A stretch of 64,000 nucleotides of DNA from Schizochytrium sp. TIO01 (GCA_004764695.1 SMSO01000008.1:781001-845000), one strand, 5' to 3'; shown: positions 18,532-29,533, numbered from the stretch's first letter. Made by a program: numbers and translations. Notes: generated by a model from the sequence alone, not told the origin.

Positions 18532-21500
18532 ATGGGAGCTGGAGACGTAGAGAATCATGTTGAAGAATCTAACGATCGAAGTGAAGGAGATGAAGAAGAT
18601 CTTCAGGAGGACATTGAAGAAAATCATGCTGAGATGAACGAGGGTATTGAAGAGGAGACTAAAATCGATATTTATGCCGAAGAAGATGAAGTCGAAAAGG
18701 TGATGACCCAGTTTGTAACTCTTGGCTTGGTGCTAAGTGTTACTGGACTGCAGCAAATGTTTCCAACTCAGCAAGACGGGGAAGGCGCGGCGGAATCTGC
18801 TGCAGATCAAGATTCAGGCCTACGATTTCGCTTTCTGTTGCCTGGAATGGAAGAGCCTCATGTGACAGAGATCGTTGAGAACTGGCAACGTGTTCATATT
18901 GATGAAGTGGATCCTCTTGCCAGTACTAGCGACGAAACATCAGAAGACAATAGTAATCCGGAGCTACAACCAGAAGAAGATAAACTCACAGACGCCAATG
19001 ATCTTGAAAGCAAAAATTCGTCTGGGAAGTCAACAAAAGCAGTTCAAGCACCTCCACCGTACACCTCTTCGTTTGCTACACAGATTCGTGTGGACCTTTC
19101 CTGGGCACGTGCACTAGACAAGTCTCCTCATCTGGTTTTGACTGGCTTTGCAGGAGAAAATGAACCCTGGCTTGGATGCGTCTCACTTGATCTTAGTCCT
19201 CTTTTAGATGGCAAGCAGTCAATCGTACATACCTGGGGAAGCTATCCCGGTACAGAAAACCAGTATGTTGCTGAGGAGGAACTTTTCAATAGGCGAATTA
19301 AGAGCCTGAAGGTGCAAGTTGTATCGAGCGAACCATGCTTAACAGAAGATCTCGCGGAGGTTGTCAATCCCTTATCCATCACGCTCATGACCGTGCGTCC
19401 CTTGCCTGGGCTTATTGTGGAAAAGGGCAACGCAACCCTCCAGCCTTACGTCACAGACCCAATCACCAAAACACAGGATCCTTTTTTACTTCAAAAACGA
19501 TATTGTGAGCCTGTTCACGCACAATTCAAGGTCTTGCCACGCCTTTTGGGCGATCATCGCTGCGTACAAACATCAGGCTTTCGTCAAGGCCCAAACAAAG
19601 TGGTTTTCTCAACTAGCACTACTGTTTTGCTGGGGGAACTTGATCGTGATCTTGTTGCTGAAGCCCTAGAAACAGACCCGGTTCATGTGTTCTTACAAGA
19701 CAGGGATGTTCCCCTAGTGTCAACAGATCGTCTCTGGAAAGAATTCAACAGTAGTATTAAAGGTCGATTTAAAGCTCTTGACGCGGTAGTCGACGAAACT
19801 GCATCTATTGAAGCAGGTGCAAATGCACCTGAGGTAGACGAGGACGGAGAGATGAAACTTACTCCTGCTATGCGCCGCCAGTATCTAGATTTTCAAATCT
19901 GTACTGAGCAAGTAGGTATACGAGCTCGGCATGCTGCACAGCAGGCACGTGGAGAGGCAAAGTTTTCTCTTGCAGAACTATGGACAAGCTCCACAGAGCT
20001 TGTTGATCGACACCGTGCGGACCTTTACCTTCAAAAGCCTGAACGATTTGGTCCAAACCGTAAAGTTGCATCTTTCAAAGCACGCTCTGGAGTCACCCCG
20101 GTGAAGAGGACCTGCCAGCTGCATCCTGATGACAAAAAGGCAGAGCTCGATTTGTCAGACGCAGAACGCATGGTGCGTCAGCCTGGTCAGTACATGGAAG
20201 CTGGGACAGAAGTTCGTCTTGCTGCACATTTGACTTTTCCTGTTCACCACCATGAGCGCTCGTTTTATGCTCGCAAGATAAGAGCAAAGCGTGAGTTGGA
20301 ACGACGCGAGGCACTCTTCGAGCGAGTGGTATTCCTCTTTGAATATAAGTCGGGGGCGCTAATGCAAGAGCTTTGTGCAGTTTTACGTGATGTAAACGCC
20401 CGTGCACTGCCGCATGCCGTATCTCTTCGCTCTCATCAGCTCTCTGAAAAAGAAAGTGCCTTAGCTGACTCTGGTGAACTTGATATTCTTACTGGTTTTC
20501 AAGTTGTTGATGACCAATTTCGAGTCGTTGTTATCGAAGGCCTTGCTAATGGTGGGGTTGAGGAGCTGGTCACCCGTATTCCTCGTCGTGCGGCAAATAC
20601 TGAGCAGCTACGAATCCTGCGAAACACAGAGGTTCGTTTTAGTAAACGTTTATACACGTGCTTTGATGTCGATTTGAAGATTATTCGTTTGCGTGATTCC
20701 TTATGCTACATCACGCAAGCAGCCGAGATCTATGACTCGTTCAAGGTTGATGAGGATTGTCACAATGCGTTGTGCCGGTTATCAGAAATTCGAAGCATGC
20801 ATCGTACTCGTATACTCTTCCGTGCAAGTCTCTTTCCCACCCCAGAAATGCTTACTAAATTGGAGTCAAAGTATGGTGAATCGGTGTCTGTAGAAGATAT
20901 GGACGGTGTTCCCAAACAAGCTCGTCGTCCCAGGCGAGGTCAAAACCAGATTGAGGACCAGCAAGGCCTTGGAGAAGGTCAACTTGTTCTCAACTCGAAT
21001 CAGGACATTGGAGACAGCGGCGCTGCTAGTCCTTCTCGATCGCATTCTGCAGGTACTTTGCGTCGGAAAGCTGCGACAGATTCCCGGAATGACGCATTTC
21101 TTGCTTCTTTAGCTGCAAGAGAGGAGAAGGATTTCCTTGCGGAGAATCGTCGCATTCGCCAGCGAATTAAACGTTCAACTAAGGCACGTCTGGATGCCCG
21201 TTCTGATAAAGATCAGGCTTTGCTTGCAGCTTTGGGGCAAAAAGGCAAGCAAATTTATATGTACTCTGGACAAAAGCTCAACTTTGTGGAGATGCAGCAA
21301 GATCATCTACGCCAAAGACTGGCAGGCAACAAAAATGTCACTTACACTTACTCCGAAGAGTATCAATCATTGGCCTTTCCTTTAGTAAACGAAGAGCGCG
21401 TCGCAAAACTCGAGGCACAGGCTAATCAAGCCAAATTCATTACAGAACGGGGATTCGTATATCCTGCACCACGTGAATCTAGTGAAGCACGCAAAGGCCG

Positions 21501-21963
21501 ACGGGATGTTAGTGAAGCTCGAGTTGAAGAACTTAAACAACCGTGGGAAGACCCATCGGCGTTACGAAGATTGACACGTTCTGAAAGCGAGATTGATTTT
21601 GATTGCATCCCGACGAATGACTTCGAGGTCTTTGGAGGATACAACAAAGACGGAAGCAGAAATCCCGACTTTTTCAAGTCTGTTCATCTATCTGGTGACG
21701 GTGTGGAAGCTGAAGCCAAAGAGCGCAAAGCACAGGAACACCAGGATTGGCTTGATCGTGTTGTTGTTGACACATTGGACTTTAAGGCCCATCAGGGCTC
21801 AAAGGGCGACAAGCCTTCCCAGCTCGACAAGCTTCGAGACATTCTCGATTCCAAGCCTAAAAAGAAGGGTATCTACATGGTGCGAAATGCCACGCTTCCC
21901 TCTGGTAAGCGTGTTCCCCTTCGTGTTCCTCCAGTTTCTATTATGGGACCTTCAGAACACTGA
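18532..21963 (+). CDS. Large CFAP92/KIAA1257-like protein (tentative)
   Basis: This 1143-aa protein starts at an ATG. The N-terminal about 65 residues are strongly acidic. A beta-rich part follows, with VLTGFAGENEPWLGCVSLDLSPLLDG near residues 200-230 resembling a C2-like sandwich. Further on is VLLGELDRDLVAEALETDP with HVFLQDRDVP, and a central region reading RNTEVRFSKRLYTCFDVDLK and MHRTRILFRASLFPTPEML. The C-terminal third is basic and helical, with a YTYSEEYQSLAFPLV segment. This order, and the LFPTPEML segment, recall the DUF4550/CFAP92 (KIAA1257) family of cilia- and flagella-associated proteins. I give the name with reserve; the gene itself is certain from its length and composition. 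Confidence 0.85.
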   Translation: MGAGDVENHVEESNDRSEGDEEDLQEDIEENHAEMNEGIEEETKIDIYAEEDEVEKVMTQFVTLGLVLSVTGLQQMFPTQQDGEGAAESAADQDSGLRFRFLLPGMEEPHVTEIVENWQRVHIDEVDPLASTSDETSEDNSNPELQPEEDKLTDANDLESKNSSGKSTKAVQAPPPYTSSFATQIRVDLSWARALDKSPHLVLTGFAGENEPWLGCVSLDLSPLLDGKQSIVHTWGSYPGTENQYVAEEELFNRRIKSLKVQVVSSEPCLTEDLAEVVNPLSITLMTVRPLPGLIVEKGNATLQPYVTDPITKTQDPFLLQKRYCEPVHAQFKVLPRLLGDHRCVQTSGFRQGPNKVVFSTSTTVLLGELDRDLVAEALETDPVHVFLQDRDVPLVSTDRLWKEFNSSIKGRFKALDAVVDETASIEAGANAPEVDEDGEMKLTPAMRRQYLDFQICTEQVGIRARHAAQQARGEAKFSLAELWTSSTELVDRHRADLYLQKPERFGPNRKVASFKARSGVTPVKRTCQLHPDDKKAELDLSDAERMVRQPGQYMEAGTEVRLAAHLTFPVHHHERSFYARKIRAKRELERREALFERVVFLFEYKSGALMQELCAVLRDVNARALPHAVSLRSHQLSEKESALADSGELDILTGFQVVDDQFRVVVIEGLANGGVEELVTRIPRRAANTEQLRILRNTEVRFSKRLYTCFDVDLKIIRLRDSLCYITQAAEIYDSFKVDEDCHNALCRLSEIRSMHRTRILFRASLFPTPEMLTKLESKYGESVSVEDMDGVPKQARRPRRGQNQIEDQQGLGEGQLVLNSNQDIGDSGAASPSRSHSAGTLRRKAATDSRNDAFLASLAAREEKDFLAENRRIRQRIKRSTKARLDARSDKDQALLAALGQKGKQIYMYSGQKLNFVEMQQDHLRQRLAGNKNVTYTYSEEYQSLAFPLVNEERVAKLEAQANQAKFITERGFVYPAPRESSEARKGRRDVSEARVEELKQPWEDPSALRRLTRSESEIDFDCIPTNDFEVFGGYNKDGSRNPDFFKSVHLSGDGVEAEAKERKAQEHQDWLDRVVVDTLDFKAHQGSKGDKPSQLDKLRDILDSKPKKKGIYMVRNATLPSGKRVPLRVPPVSIMGPSEH

Positions 21964-22501
21964 AGCAGTAGCTCATCTAACTGTCACAATCCAACAAAAG
22001 CGAAAGCAATTGAACGTATACATGAACTTATTTTCCTTGACCTCCCAGTTATTATGAACTTTTGTGAAACCTAGTTCATCGATTTTTCAGAATTAAGGTA
22101 ACACAGCATTCTAAATGCTTTGGATACGCTCCTAAGATTGATCCAGTTAATATAGTAAATTCGCCAGAGATGCGTTACAAGATATTCTAAGTTTGTTGCC
22201 GAGAGATTATTCTGGCCAGCTTGAGGTTGACTGTAAAGAGGAAGGCAAGGGTCGTGATGAAGGCGTTAAGAAGGTTGATTAAGAGATAGCGAACTGCTGT
22301 CCAGGAGAATGAATTCCAGGACAGATGGAATCAAGTAGTAATTAAGGAGGCTGAAAGGTGTTAGAGATTATCGATTGAGTCAGGTTAATTCAACCTCTTC
22401 AGCCATCGATTCGAGTTACAGCATACTTGGATGGGCGCAAGCGCTTAAGCGTAAGATCGTTCTCGATGATTTTCTCAGGACACTAAGACACCGATGAGGT
22501 G
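21964..22501. other. Intergenic, no clear gene
   Basis: Spacer between the CFAP92-like gene and the TIR-like gene, both on the plus strand. No feature is recognised. Confidence 0.45.
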
Positions 22502-22924
22502 ATGTCAGAGAAGAAGGAGTTGGAGTCAAGGCTTATGCGATACAGAAAGGGACAGTTTGACGTTTTCCTATCACATGCATGGGGCCAGGGCAAATCTATC
22601 CATGAGGTTGTGTGCAGCGTGGGTGCTATGCTGCAGAGAGTCCATGATATATCGTGTTGGTTTGATAGAAACGAAGTAAAGCATGGTGATATTATGCGTA
22701 CAATACCAGAGGGTATCGACCGCTCCTCTTTAGGCATAGTCTTTGTTACACGGGAATACATGGACAAGGTGAACAGCAATCCAATAGAGCTACCAAGAGA
22801 CTACTGTCGGTCAGAGTTTAGGTATATGGTCAAGAAAATGTCGGTTGCTCGTATGATCCCGGTTGTAGTTGAAGAGGATATGCTCGACATGAAAGAATGG
22901 AAAAACCTCTTCCTGGCCATTTGA
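22502..22924 (+). CDS. Short TIR-like domain protein, probably truncated
   Basis: A 140-aa frame starting at ATG. It opens with a basic helix and then FDVFLSHAWGQGKSIHEVV, the first strand and loop of a TIR fold. SCWFDRNEVKHGDIMRTIPEGI (split here only by normal spacing) and SSLGIVFVTREYMDK follow, matching the box 2-like and SxxxIxxxSxxY parts of TIR domains. The domain stops at a TGA just after KNLFLAI, where comparable protist TIR-like proteins normally continue with a further strand and helix. The same frame stays open for 33 more codons after that TGA (to 23026). TIR domains act in immune signalling or NAD+ cleavage. Whether this is a working short protein or a recent pseudogene cannot be decided from sequence alone. 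Confidence 0.6.
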   Translation: MSEKKELESRLMRYRKGQFDVFLSHAWGQGKSIHEVVCSVGAMLQRVHDISCWFDRNEVKHGDIMRTIPEGIDRSSLGIVFVTREYMDKVNSNPIELPRDYCRSEFRYMVKKMSVARMIPVVVEEDMLDMKEWKNLFLAI

Positions 22925-23560
22925 GAGGGGACCCCTGTGTCTCACAAAATAACGCAAGGTCGCAACGTTTATGATGTGAGACAATTGAGTATTGCAACTC
23001 GAGACGTTCTTAGCAAGATCAATTAATTTATAGAATAAATTGAAGTAGTTACATTTCGCATCGTTTGAAATGTCCATGGAAACAATACAGTGTCCAATGA
23101 ATGATTTTACTGAAGACAGTTAGAAAGAATGAGTCTCACATGATGGAATTAAGACAGGCAGGCTGCCAGAAATGGAATGATTGGAAAAATTCGAATCATT
23201 TATTAAAAAGAGTAAAAAGAGGTGGGGATTAGAGGAGAGAAAAAATAAGAGAAAAGAAATTGCAACTAAGTAAAATGATTGTGAAACACTGCTCTTTGAT
23301 ATATTCATAATGCTGATCTTTCTCCCTCTAACGTAAAAAGGGTTTCTTCGTAGCTGCCAAAACTCTCATAGAACGCTGATGTTCGAAACAGGAAGGTCTT
23401 TCAGTCTGGTTAAGCAATCTAGTTGAACTAATGTAATGGAGTTAGAATTCTGGACGCTCGGTTGAACTTGCGCATGACAGTAACAATGCAGCTACCATAT
23501 GTTTTACCATATAATACAGAAACTCGACTGTTGCACTCTGGTCTTCAAGGTGGAGCTTCT
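22925..23560. other. Intergenic, possible 3' remnant of the TIR gene
   Basis: Up to 23026 the TIR frame remains open after its stop codon. The rest is AT-rich with no recognised feature, ending at the 3' end of the UBM gene. Confidence 0.4.
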
Positions 23561-25282
23561 TCAAATCGCAGCAATTACTTCTTTTTTTATAGCATCGAAT
23601 TCGGCCTGTGTGATCTCGCCCTTGTCGAGCTGCTCCCGAGCTTCCTTAAGTCGCTGCAGTGGTGGTTTTGTGCTGGTAGCGCTAGGCACTGGCGGTTGTG
23701 GCGCTGGTATCGATGATATGTCGGGTAAATCACTCAACGCGCGTTCCTGTTCCTGGGACGGCTGGGACAAGAAGCCAAATGAGGACCCAGGATTGGCCGG
23801 AAGTGATTGCTCCTCGTGCTGAGAAGATGATGCGTTGTTCAGAGATATTGAGGAGATAAGCAAATCCTGATTTTCATGTGATAGGTTGTTGCTAGCCTGG
23901 GAGGCTTGAACATCTTGAGTACCTAGGGAAGTTGCTACACTATGTTGTTGGTTGTGTTGCTCTTGGCCTTCGCAGGGAAAATCGAGCAAATTATCGTCCA
24001 TTTGACTTGTGCCTTTTGCACCGGGCAAATTTCCCGTGCCGAGGAGATCGTGTTCTTGATCCTGTTCGTCATAGGAGTTCTGCATTGCGTAGTCCCCAGA
24101 TAGCAAGAAGTCGTTTTGGTCTTCAAGGACAACATCATGATGGGCATGGCGGTTATTGTCTGGAGCTACAGAGGAAGTAGGTGGCGGGCTCGCACGAGAA
24201 CCAGGATGTTGCGGCTGTTGTTGAGAGGACATTGCCTCGGCAGCAAGAACTTCCTCACGAATGTCCTCTGGTAGAGCTGCAAGGAACTCCTCTCGTTCCT
24301 TCCGCTCTGCCTCAGACATTGGCTTAGGTAGTGATGGCGGCGGTGGTGGTGGCTGTTGTTGTTGTTGTTGTTGTACTACATTATGCTGCATATCATGTGC
24401 GTTTGAAGAAAATTCTGCATTAGGTTCCTGCGGCGCAGGCTCCTGAGCAAGGATCTCATTTCTAATGTCCTCTGGAAGAGCTGCTAGAAATTCTTCTCGC
24501 TCCTTCAGCTCGGCCTCACTCAGTTGTGGCTGTTGATGCATTCGCCTCGAATTAGCCCGAGTTTGACTCGGTTCTACTGGAATATCCAGCAAATCTCCAG
24601 GTTGACAGCCTGTAGGAACCATGACGGAGACTCTAGCTCCATTAGGCAGGACCACTGGAAAGGTGCCTCCTGGCATTGCGCCTTCTGGCACAGTGACTCT
24701 TATAACATTTGGTACGCTCGCCGAAGATCCTTGCGGCTGGGAACCGTTCACTCCAGAACTTACGTATGTAAATGTCATACCCGGTTCAAGCCCAGGGGGG
24801 ACTTGCACGCGTTCAACTCCAGCTTTTCCAGGAATTTGTACAGCTACGAATTGTCCTCCGAACACTCCATGGGGGACAGTGATTTGCACGCGCTGGGCCT
24901 CGGAGTGGCCGCTAAGCTCCTGCTGGAGCCTAAGAGCAAGCTTGCGATCTTCTTCTTCGATGATTCTGCGAGCTCGGATTTCTGCATATATCTCCTCTTC
25001 TTCGCGACGCTGTTGGTCCTCGAACGCTTCGTTATTCTGCAGTTGCTTCCGAAGAGCTTCTTCTGAAGCGGATTGTCCGCTTGCGACAACACGTAATGGC
25101 GAGACTCGCGGATTGGTGTGTTCGCCATAATGGGTGTCCTCGTACTCAACGCCATCCTCAGCATCTATGTTGTGCACGCCAAGAAGGCTCTGATTGAGCG
25201 GCATAGCGTCGAGGTTGCCGCTGTCCAAGCGACCTTCATTATCATGCCTCCGCAGCCCCACGGCCTGCCGCAGGCGGTCCAT
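23561..25282 (-). CDS. UBM-motif protein with C-terminal SHOCT-like segment
   Basis: The protein is 573 aa from the first in-frame ATG (MDRLRQAVG); the longer open frame starts only at a TTG. Order of parts: an acidic helical region with EEEDRKLALRLQQEL (about 110-125); two tandem beta-type repeats of the form V-x-V-P-x-G-x-x-P-G (about 130-235); two near-identical motifs REEFLAALPEDIR (about 262-275 and 330-343); a polyGln-polyPro tract between them; a long Gln/Asn/Ser-rich disordered region; and a C-terminal LKEAREQLDKGEITQAEFD segment typical of SHOCT modules. The FLAALPEDIR motif is that of the ubiquitin-binding UBM/DUF4414 region of HUWE1-type E3 ligases. No HECT domain is present, so it may be a ubiquitin-binding adaptor. 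Confidence 0.85.
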   Translation of the reverse strand: MDRLRQAVGLRRHDNEGRLDSGNLDAMPLNQSLLGVHNIDAEDGVEYEDTHYGEHTNPRVSPLRVVASGQSASEEALRKQLQNNEAFEDQQRREEEEIYAEIRARRIIEEEDRKLALRLQQELSGHSEAQRVQITVPHGVFGGQFVAVQIPGKAGVERVQVPPGLEPGMTFTYVSSGVNGSQPQGSSASVPNVIRVTVPEGAMPGGTFPVVLPNGARVSVMVPTGCQPGDLLDIPVEPSQTRANSRRMHQQPQLSEAELKEREEFLAALPEDIRNEILAQEPAPQEPNAEFSSNAHDMQHNVVQQQQQQQPPPPPPSLPKPMSEAERKEREEFLAALPEDIREEVLAAEAMSSQQQPQHPGSRASPPPTSSVAPDNNRHAHHDVVLEDQNDFLLSGDYAMQNSYDEQDQEHDLLGTGNLPGAKGTSQMDDNLLDFPCEGQEQHNQQHSVATSLGTQDVQASQASNNLSHENQDLLISSISLNNASSSQHEEQSLPANPGSSFGFLSQPSQEQERALSDLPDISSIPAPQPPVPSATSTKPPLQRLKEAREQLDKGEITQAEFDAIKKEVIAAI

Positions 25283-26346
25283 CGTTGCAAGCTTGGCGGT
25301 GTGCGCGGGGAATCTAATGTGCAGTTTCCTCGAGGGGTGGAGTTTAGTTGGGGCGATGGTCCGTCTCTTCGGCAATCCAATTTGCTTTTCGTGTTGGATG
25401 AATTCTGAGAATTTGAGGATATTAGATTTTTTTGTTCTAGTTATTCTTTTCTTTTCCTACGATACACCGCACACCTTTTACTAATTATATCAAATAGGTC
25501 AAGCGAAACGAGCAAATGAATGTAGACTTGCAGACTTCTCCAGCTTTACGCTGACTAAACTGTTGCAGATACAGACACGTCATTGGGTTTAGGCAGTCAT
25601 GAGTCAGAGTTTGAAGCCTTTGTTTCTTCTCGCATCCACCGCGGAGGAGACAGTTCTCGGGAAAACTCATATCAACCAGGAGGGGGTAGATTAAAGTATT
25701 ACATTTTCCGAGAGATACTTATGATAAGGAATATTTATTGGTTTAGTCATTGATAAGATGAGTTTTGTGATTTATATACCCCATCAGAAGCAAGCTTTTT
25801 TTGGGAAAGGTAGATTTTAAAGCCAGAGGAATGAACAACACGGAGTCAGGAAGGAGAGAACAAGGATTTATTCATATTCAGAAAGGGAAAACTACTCTAG
25901 AGATGGGGCTGCACGCAAAACAACTTAATACAAGGAGTGGATCTAGGATTGGATGCCTCAGCGTACCCTTCATCACCCCGATCAAATTATAAGTAGGCAG
26001 TACCTAGTGGCATTCGCTTCTGAAGACACTCTTGAGAAAGAAAAAAATAGAGTACCCCAAAATTGCTGATTCATTAGATTTGTTATCGCAAATATTTAGA
26101 TAACATGCTTCTTGTGAAAAGAATACCTAGCTGGGAATTCCACCTGCATAGAAATAAATAAATCGTTTACGCCAGAAAATGAGAATATATGATTTACACA
26201 AGGGAGAAAAGGCCATAAGACTGAACTTTATGTTTGTTATAATGGATAGTGCTGTAAACAAATAGCCACTGATCTAATATCAATGTGGGTTGCGAGTAAG
26301 AGTACGTTGTGGTCATGACATGAACGGCTTTTAAGTCTAGTATGGC
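25283..26346. other. Intergenic, no clear gene
   Basis: Upstream region of the UBM gene (-) and 3' flank of the ADA2-like gene (-). AT-rich; no conserved feature is seen. Confidence 0.45.
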
Positions 26347-27837
26347 TTAGACCTTGAGGGTTTCCGCAGCGATATCAGAGTTGAGAAACTCAGACCATTC
26401 CTTGTCAAACTGGGCCTGTGCTTCGAGAACGGTGTCATGGTCAAGTGTAGAGCAGCGGAAGCTCGCACGGGCGAGGTGCTTAAGTTGTGCGAGGGTAAGG
26501 CCCCAAGCCTTGGCGACAAGTGCAAAATCGTAGGTGAGGTCATCGTAGCCAAAAGTAGCTGCATCATCACTGGAGATGGTGATTTTGATGCCCGCGTTGA
26601 GCATCATATGACCAGGGTGGTTACGAAGGTCATCCACATAGCCAAGGCACTGGTTCGACATGGGGCAGCACTCAATAGTGATGCCCTTCTCGCGTACAAT
26701 CCGCATAAGCGACGGGTGTTTAGGCAGTGCGTATCCGTGCCCAATTCGCTCAGAGCCGAGCGCAATAGCATCATAGAGCTGTTCCCCGTTGGGGTCGTTC
26801 GTCTCACCAGCGTGCAAAAGAAGACGTCCACCGCGGTCCTTGTAGTATGCGAGTGCCTCGTTGTAATCCGAAACAGGTCGCAAGGAGTCTTCGTGACCGA
26901 CAAGGTCGAAGCCGGCAATCCACCCAGGAAACTTAGTCTCGAGGCGGAGCGTAGTATCCACCATCTCTCGAACAGCCTCTGGTGAGAAAATCTTGAGACC
27001 ACACCAGACCATCTTGGCACCAATAAAACGAGGGTTTCTCTCCTTAAAGAGTTCCACAGTTCCAATAAAGGTCTCCATAAAGTCATCAACTGAGGCGTGG
27101 CGATCCACGAAGCTACCATCTTCTGCAGGTTTGATCCAGTCGGCAGAAAGGAGCTGTTTGACCTCAACGTAAGTAACTCCAGTCTTCAAGAGCTGGGTGA
27201 GAATGTCCCAAAAGTACGAGTCGGGGCCATCCCAGATTGGGATGGCATCAGAGAGTTCACGAACACGATTCCAGCAGTGCTGGAACACTGGCCACCGCTG
27301 CGATCTAGGTGTGTCAGGATCGACCTGGAGAAACTTGAGAAGGACACTAGATTCCACATCGGATGCTTTGACCCAGCCCTCACGCTGCGAAGCCTCCTCG
27401 TCTGTAAGATAACGGATTTCACCTTTGATTAAGGTCTCAGAGTAATGATCTTCTTCACCAGGAGCTCGAGTGCTCACAGCCTCTGCACTGGTAGCATTGT
27501 ATTCCTCGCCCATGAAAACGTGGACCCTGGAATCAGCCTGAAGACGATCTACGAGAGCCTCAAAAGGTCCTGTGGCGATTCCGTGGGTGTGAAGCAAGGC
27601 GCCTTTAGGCATGTGCTGCAGCAACTTGAAGATTGGGCTAGTCATGACCTTCTCGCGGGAGTACATAAGATGCACGCTAGGGTCAAGAGCATCGTCCTTG
27701 CGGAGAAGTTCGTCGAACGCCTTTTCCATTTGAACCTCCATCTCGGAGTCCAGCAAGTTGTAGTCGACGCTATGGAAGGACTCCAGCAATACCTGCTTAC
27801 GCAGGGCCTCCTTGCGCTGCTCAAACATGGACGTCAT
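26347..27837 (-). CDS. ADA2/ADGF-type adenosine deaminase
   Basis: This 496-aa protein (first in-frame ATG; the frame opens four codons earlier at TTG) belongs to the adenosine deaminase superfamily. That fold is a TIM barrel with zinc, which deaminates adenosine to inosine. Metal and catalytic motifs are complete: PKGALLHTHGIA (His83, His85), LLLHAGETN, SERIGHGYAL, and ISSDDAATFGYDDLTYDF near the C-terminus. The long N-terminal helical section and the ECCPMSNQCLGYVDDLRNHP segment fit the ADGF/ADA2 (CECR1) branch better than classical ADA1. Secreted ADGFs have a signal peptide; none is visible here, so this copy may be cytosolic. The function in purine salvage or extracellular adenosine removal follows from the family. 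Confidence 0.92.
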   Translation of the reverse strand: MTSMFEQRKEALRKQVLLESFHSVDYNLLDSEMEVQMEKAFDELLRKDDALDPSVHLMYSREKVMTSPIFKLLQHMPKGALLHTHGIATGPFEALVDRLQADSRVHVFMGEEYNATSAEAVSTRAPGEEDHYSETLIKGEIRYLTDEEASQREGWVKASDVESSVLLKFLQVDPDTPRSQRWPVFQHCWNRVRELSDAIPIWDGPDSYFWDILTQLLKTGVTYVEVKQLLSADWIKPAEDGSFVDRHASVDDFMETFIGTVELFKERNPRFIGAKMVWCGLKIFSPEAVREMVDTTLRLETKFPGWIAGFDLVGHEDSLRPVSDYNEALAYYKDRGGRLLLHAGETNDPNGEQLYDAIALGSERIGHGYALPKHPSLMRIVREKGITIECCPMSNQCLGYVDDLRNHPGHMMLNAGIKITISSDDAATFGYDDLTYDFALVAKAWGLTLAQLKHLARASFRCSTLDHDTVLEAQAQFDKEWSEFLNSDIAAETLKV

Positions 27838-28232
27838 CTTCGGTCTCAAAACTCAAGAGATTCGTGCGAAGCTTTAGAAAGCAAAAAGCGGCTCGTCGTC
27901 GTCAACGCAGCCTGCCAACCAGAGCGGCAATTATGATTTGCTCCCAAAGGTCGCTTCCCCGAAACTTGTTTGCTTGCCCAAGAACTCCGACTTCTTGTTT
28001 GCCGCTCGCGATCGTAAGTTATGTATGCCAAACTTTATTATATTTATCGTCAGGATTGCTTTCTCTTGAATTTCTTACTAATTCATCGCAGTTCCCATGT
28101 CCGGTAACATAGCTTTTCATTTTTAACTATAATATCTATATGTCGTACTCCTCTCTCATTTATTACCGCACTTGTGCATCGCGAAGGCACAAATACACCC
28201 CGCATTCAAAGGGGAATGAAGACTTGCTAGCT

Positions 28233-28260
28233 AATGAATGAATGAATGAATGAATGAATG
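28233..28260. repeat. (AATG)7 microsatellite
   Basis: Seven perfect tandem copies of a four-base unit in non-coding DNA. Confidence 0.95.
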
Positions 28261-29530
28261 CCTTTGGGAAGAAGAACTCAGTAGACTTCGTGAGGGCTGT
28301 TCGTTTGATCGGCGTTTATCAGATTGACTTTACGATCGCTTACCATTGTCCATTGTCAAGACTTTGCCCCAAATTCGGCGCAGGGTAGATTGACAGGGAA
28401 GGTGGAATGGATAGCTAGCTAGCTAGCAAGCTCGGTTATTTAGCTCCATTTCCACGTGAAACGATACGCAGCAGCGATGGGATGCATTTCTTATGGTGGC
28501 GATGGCGGGTTCGCACTGATTGACCTTGTTCTCGCAGAGCGTTCTCTCCCACACGGCTCCGAAGCTCGATCGATCGTCATCGTCGTCATCCATCGCCATT
28601 TCCATCTTCACTGATGAGATTGGAGTGTGAGTGTGTGTGTACCTCTGGAGGTACATGCAAACCTCCTTCGTACACTCGTACGCTCTGATGTGCCCGGCTA
28701 GGTGCCTTCACGGCCAGCTGCTCAAGTTGCACCGCCGTGAAGATGTGCATCTCCAGTGGAAAGTCTGCGTCGACGTTGAGTGATCTCAGAATTGCAATGA
28801 GTTCAACCGAGATCGTGTCCAACTGGGCGGTATCGCGCCTTGCACTCCAGCTGGTGTCGTGAGAGACCAAGCCTGCTTTCGAGGAAGGTGGCTCGCTCCT
28901 TAGCTAGCCAGCTGCTGCCTTCGCCTTCAAGACGCCCTGCCTGGTGAAAGCTCCGCCCTTCCGCAGCCTGGCGCCGTGCAAGTCGCGGTGCCGTGCAACG
29001 TCTTCTTCGGGTCTGATTGATTGTCTGTCCTGCACGTGGAAGGCAGGCAGGCAGGCAGTCGATGCTCTTCGGGTGCCTCGGTTTGGCCCTCCAAGTTAGA
29101 CAAAGAAGCCCAACAGCAGCAACCTCAAGCTGGGCCCGGAGACCGCCGAGCGGAGCGTGCGCGAACCTGTCAGCTCAGCTATCAAGCCAGGACCGCAGAC
29201 TCGGGAGTTGGAGCGAACCCAAGGCCATTTGGAGGCAAGCAGGCGTCACCCCGACACGTGCTCCCTCCCTCCCTCCCTCGCGAGCGAGCTGTCTGCAGCC
29301 GCTGCGCCAGAATTCTAAGCTTGGTTGACCTCCAAGAGTCATCCTGGCCATGGCCATCGTCGCCGTCCATCATCGCCGCCGCCATCGTCGCGAATATCCC
29401 GGAGGACTCCAAGGCCAGAGCAAGCCGCACTCAGTCCGCAAGCGCCATCGTGACGGGTGCGCTCTCTGGCGATGCGCAAACACGGTCGACCCGAAGACCA
29501 TCGCGCGAACACGCCACGGTTCTGGCTGAA

Positions 29531-29533
<3 letters not shown>

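Noticed and set aside
28586-28870. Minus-strand frame of 94 codons
   Set aside because: Starts at TTG, no family resemblance, in microsatellite-rich DNA.
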